Shown here in pieces: positions 26,501 to 32,500 of a stretch of 64,000 nucleotides of DNA (within the stretch, counting starts at the first letter, position 1; each line of letters opens with the position of its first letter). A model generated the notes under the pieces. It worked only from the letters and a program-made list of their open reading frames with translations. It was not told the DNA's origin and did not search any database. The stretch covers positions 85,487 to 149,486 of the forward strand of contig BGZK01001457.1 in NCBI GenBank assembly GCA_005406025.1, given 5' to 3'. The position numbers and the translations under genes were made by a program. This DNA comes from Eumeta japonica (taxonomy: Eukaryota > Arthropoda > Insecta > Lepidoptera > Psychidae).

Positions 26501-29500
26501 TTAGAAAAATCAAAGTATTTTCATTTTTTATTATATATCACATTTAACTTATCTATAGAAATGATTTATTCAATATTCAAATTCAAAACAAAACTCCTAA
26601 AGTTTACCGTTTAGGTATTTGTTTCAAACTTTCCTTCATACACCTCACGTTACCAATAATCACTCGCAGCTTACTAAGTGACTAAATTTATTGAAAGCCT
26701 TTGTAGTAAAAATGGCTATATTGCTTGTGTACGTTTATTGTACAGGTACCGGATGTGCTTTGATACAGGCGTCCCGTTCGTTCAACAGCCTCCTACCCGA
26801 GATTGATCCGGCGCCAAAAAACCTTAACATCCAAGTGACAGTGAGAACGGAAGGGCCTTTCGATTGCGCCGGCGACGACATGTGCTTCTGCGCAGCCATC
26901 GTCACGGTAAATTTCAACTTTAATATATGTCTACCGAATATTTATGTTTAACTGACCACTGGCGTATTAACAAATAAGTTGTTAAATTGAATTTAATTAC
27001 ACCACTCGTTTTCTGCCATAAACAACACGTCAAGCCATCAGTCACGGCCAGTATCACTGTATTGATAACAACAGTCTTTGTCAGTCTCTGTCAACAACAG
27101 GCTAACAATCTTTAACCTTAACTGCCCCCATCTCTACAATCTGAAATAAGATTGTAGTAAGATGTACGCCTACGATACGGCAGGAAGATAGGAAGCAGAA
27201 ATTTTTATTTATCTTTTTCATTTATCTCTTTTCTTCTGTTGAATTTAGGCTTGCGCAGTTTGGAGCAACGCGTTCCCCTCCATGGCCTTACTGGAAGTTT
27301 GGCTGCCGGCTGCCTACAGGGCAGACGCTTCCAAGCTCTATTCGCAACTCGAACAGAAGGACACATGTAAGTTTGTATATTATATATATATCATGTTTAT
27401 ATATTATATATTCTTTCATCATGTGGCTCATATAACATATTGGAAAGAATAAGTTAATCATACTAATATTATAAATGTGAATGTAAGTTTGTTTGTTACG
27501 CTTTCACGCCAAAACTACTCAACCGGTTATCATGAAACTTTGTACATATACTCTTGGAGGTATTAGAAGTAACATAGGATACTTTTTATTAAAAAAAAAT
27601 ATCATATACTTTCGTACCTATCTATCCTTACAAACTATAGCATTTATAATACCTGTAATACATATTAGTAAGATCATCATAAAAAATACTTAGTTCGAAT
27701 TTACATACATTACACAATATAATTGTTCGAACATTTATAACTGGAGAATAGCTGGACCGATTTTCATTTATAATTTGTTGGATTTGTCTCCGTCCCAAAT
27801 AGCAAAATAATAGAAAAACATTGAAAAAGTGTCAAAAAAATAAAACGCTTTCTATCATCATTATCACAATTTTCCATCACCACGCGGGTGAAACCGCGAG
27901 GCGCAGCTAGTAGGTAATATGTGTTATATAATGTGATAATGAATCATATTGTGACCTGAATAAAACCACAGAAACGGTTCTGATAATGTTCTTAAAATAT
28001 CCCTTCACACTGCTCTCGTAAATACACACAAAAACAACACGACTGACAATATTATAATCAATATATTTTCCTTATGACACATAAACAATATAATATTTTA
28101 TGAGGCGAATATTTGCTATAACGTTTCCTACCTCCATTTTTCAAGCGAAAACGTATAGGCCGGTCTTACCGGTCGACGTAAACGGAGACCTGTGGAGGCT
28201 GCTCACTTTGCGTATCAATCCTGCCGAAGTACCTAATTGTAGCTATATGACAAAAGGTTTTCGAAACAAAGAGGTAGTTAATAAAATTATTTTTAAATAA
28301 GTATTTTATACGACTCTAAATTAATTGGGAGACCCTCGCGTTATCACTGCTATCATTACATTCATATATACTATATTTCGCCCGTGGCTCCGCCCGCGTG
28401 GACATAAGATTAATTCCTATATATTTTATATCGACCAATGGCGCTGTGTCCGCCATGTTCTTGGTCCCAGTCCCGCTTTTTCGGTTTAGATCGATAATTC
28501 TGATTCCGTTCTCGAATCCCGGTTCCACCATTGATTCCATTCCGTTCTAATTATCTCATTTTAAGGGTTTTACAATTATCGCCGAGGGACAGTAAATGTT
28601 TCCGTAAAAAATGAACCCTGTGTGTAGCCAGTACACTGCTCTACCTTCCAGTGTCCCATCGAGATCGGTTCTACCGTGTCCAAGAGTACCCCGGACACAG
28701 AGTGCTTGTTATACAAAAGCTGTTCAATAAAAATTGAGAATGAGTGTTGCCAATAATTTTAATTAAATGTTTGTTATTTGTTATCTGTCGACATAGTCGC
28801 TTTTTATAACAAAATACACTTGGCATATTTTTTTTTCTGAGCTTAAAATTGCTTTCTTAAAAAACCCTTTATCCTGAGCACCTAAAAATTTCTGCACCGC
28901 AGCAACTACTGCTGCATCATTTTCAAATCTATCCTTTAAATAAGTACTCCTTCAACCTTGGAAACAGATAGAAATCACTAGGGGTAAGGTCAAGTTAATA
29001 TGAAGGATGCTCAAGTATTTCGAAGCCAGCATCTCGTATTGCAGCCACAGCAACGGCGGACCTGCGAGTCGAGGCATTATCTTAATATAACGAAACATTT
29101 TTTGCTAGTTTGCCTCACCGTTTCTTTCGAATTTACTACGTAATTTTCTTATTTGTTCTGTATACAAAGTACCCGTAGCAGTAGCTCTACGGTAGAGATA
29201 TTCTATCCTAACCACCCCTTTACTATCCCAGAAAAGAGAGCCTGTGATCTTTCCGGCAGAACCACTCGCCTTAACTTTCTTAGGAGTTGGAGATGATGAT
29301 CTTTTCCAAGTCATAGACTGTAATTTTCTTTCTAGATCATAATGGTAAATATACGTTTCATTTGTGGTTGTAAATCGAGCCAAAAAACTATCGATATCTT
29401 GTTGTAAGAGTTCCAAAGAAGTTCGAACAATGTTCAGCCTGGTTTTTCTTCATCGTTTCTGTTCTGGTTTCTGTTCATCGGCAAGCATTCTGAGCAATCA

Positions 29501-32500
29501 ACACGCGAATACTTCTTTCCCAAACGTTCGTGTAAAATGCTATGCACACTTACCAGTCAAATTCTTTGCTTCTTTGGTTACAAAACGTTCTGTGGCACAA
29601 TGATCTACTAAAACAATTTTTTCGCCTTTTTTAACACCGTTTCTTCGATATTGTGTTTGTTGGGCGACCCGAGCGAACGTAGTCTTTGGTGGATGTCCTT
29701 CCACGTTTAAATTCGGCGCATCGACGGGCAATTTAAAATACGATGAAGCATTTACCCCGAAGTATCTTATAAGTTTTGATTAATTCGTTCTGTAGCCTAA
29801 TTTTTCATACGCAGATACTTAATTACGCACGCAAACCGCACTCAATTTATTTTTTTCCATTTTCAACAAGCTACGATCGACTGCAAACAAAAGACTTCCA
29901 TTTTTAAAAAAGAAAAGATTTTCAAATTATTTTTAAAACTACTTTCAAAATCTCATCGATATTCCAGTTTTGCCAGCCAGTATTTCATTTTTTTGGTTCC
30001 AAACATTTTTGTACCTCATTCTCACTTTATAGTGATCGCCCCTCGTACAAATAACAATAGATACTAAAAAAAATACAATTATTTTAAAATCATAGACAGA
30101 CAATTTAACTTTATTTACATGTATAGATTAAAGTTCGCCCTAATACCCGAAACTACTGTGGAGATTTGCGTTCGGTCTTAACCAATAAAGAGACTAATAC
30201 CCAACACAGGCTTAGGTAGATTTATGTTGTACAAAGTAACTAACATTATAATAACTGTAAATTGAGTCAGAATCATTTTCGCCTCTTGAGAGAGACAAAT
30301 GGCGTGCAAGCTGCGTAAATCGATAAAATTATACGAAAACAATACGTGGTGGAACTGTCCTTTTCAAACGATTCTAAAGAAATATTTGAAATCTGGGCCA
30401 ACAGATTAATCCGCGACAATGAAAAAGGAAATTAAAAAAAAATACAAGTTGAAAAACATCAGTTTGCGTGAGTCATTAATGTATATATCATACTACAAAT
30501 CCTTATCAAATAAAATGTTATCAACGTTTTATGCATTTTATCTAGATTGGAGCAGTAATTTTTCCAAACCTTTTGATGCAGTAGTTTAGATATGCGATTA
30601 TTCCTCATGCGTAATGTAAGGCTTCCGTACCAACGAAGAAAATAAACTATCTTATTTAACGTAGGATAATTTTATCGCTAATTGTGAATAAGACGGGACA
30701 AGGTGTGTAATTATATTCGTGCACTATATTCTGTGGCCACAATGACGCATACTGACGTCATACAGTTTTAAAGCACACCACCTCTCCCGTCACCGACGCC
30801 CCGCGCCGTCGCACCTCGTCAACCACATCTAGGTTTGATGCGTCATGAATTCCGCTTCAGTTGACAAAATTAAGTTTATCGTACGAGTGTATGGTACAGT
30901 GGAAACTCAATAACTCGAATGTCAAGGGAAATGCAAAAAAAAAAATCAAGTTAACGAGTTTTCTTCTTAACAACAACTTCGAGATACATATGACTGTGTC
31001 GACAACGAACAAATATAACGTTCACAGCTGTGTTACTTAGAAAGTTTCTTGAATGTATTCATTCATTGCACGTGTACAAGACAAAAACAATAGATTAGAA
31101 GCCCCGAACCCGGACATTCATTTTGGAATTCATTGCTATTATTTGGGGGAATTCCAAGTAAGACGTCATTATATTTTACCAACTACGACTTACGGAGTCT
31201 CCTTTTTGAAATAGAGTATAAATATGTATTATCAATACTTCATAGGAAAATAACATTTTGTTCGAATTACAAACTCTAAATAATTGGAGATACCGCGTAT
31301 TTAGTGGTTCAACGGAAGGGAATGGCAATTTTTTCGAATTACTGAGGATTTCGACTTAACGAGGTTCCAGTTATTGAGATTCCACTGTAATCTTCGAGAC
31401 TTTCGATCCCTTAGATCTCCTCCACACCTCTGCATATTATGTTGATCAGCAATCGATCCAGGATAAGATGGGGGTCATGGTGTCACGAATCCCCCTTGGA
31501 GGGGTCTTTGTAATTATTGTAATCGAATTAGAGCCAGTCCTGACCGAACTATGTCAGTGTGATCCCACCTCCCGAGTCGAAGGCTTAATCCGCCCTTGAT
31601 ATTGATCAATGGGACCGCTGGATGATTATGATCTAAACATGATATATCCTAACATATTATTACGATATTTTTATTTTGCAAATATCTAACACGCACGTAA
31701 TTAACTATCTCTCTGTGCGCGGTTTTGCTCGTCTGGATACAATTTCTTTATCTACATATTTAATAATATACCTAGTTGTCATCTACACAAATTGTTGTCA
31801 CGATGTGCAAATTTAACGTATATAAAATGTGACAAAAATCTTGTCACATTTATTTTGTGACAAGATTTTTAATCGCTCGCTGCTTTCCCATTTTCAACCA
31901 TCAACCTGCCTATCTACCAATTTTCATCTTGATAGGTTTAGTGGCATAGCCGCGACACATTAATAAAGGAGACCGATTCCCTCGAATCTATTTAATTAGT
32001 ATGTATCTTTGTTTCTTTTACTTTTTCAAATCTGTCATTAATTTCTTACATTAAAATGGCTATGCTTGTTGTTGAAAATCTCCTGAGGAATTGTTCGTAA
32101 AGACTATAAACAGATGTTGAAATTTAAAATAAACTAAATTAACATTAGGTATGTTTATGATGCTTCCAAAAGCTAATAACAATAATTGGATGACAGAGAA
32201 GAAGTAAAAGGAGATTTTAAAAGCATTATATATCAGCGAGAGAATTTTGTTGAAGAAATAAACTTGAATTTGGGAAAGTTCATGAAAGTTTTGCAAATTC
32301 TATTTATAATAATGCTTTAATTATTTATATTCGTAAATATTTAAAGCATTATTATAAATAAAGTTATTGACGACTCTTGAGCTCTATTTTCACCTTATCA
32401 CAATTTATTAAAACAATCTATAACTAATAATATCAAATTTTAACAATAACTACTCAAATTTTATACAACAGTGTATTTTATTAATAGATTTCATTAAACT

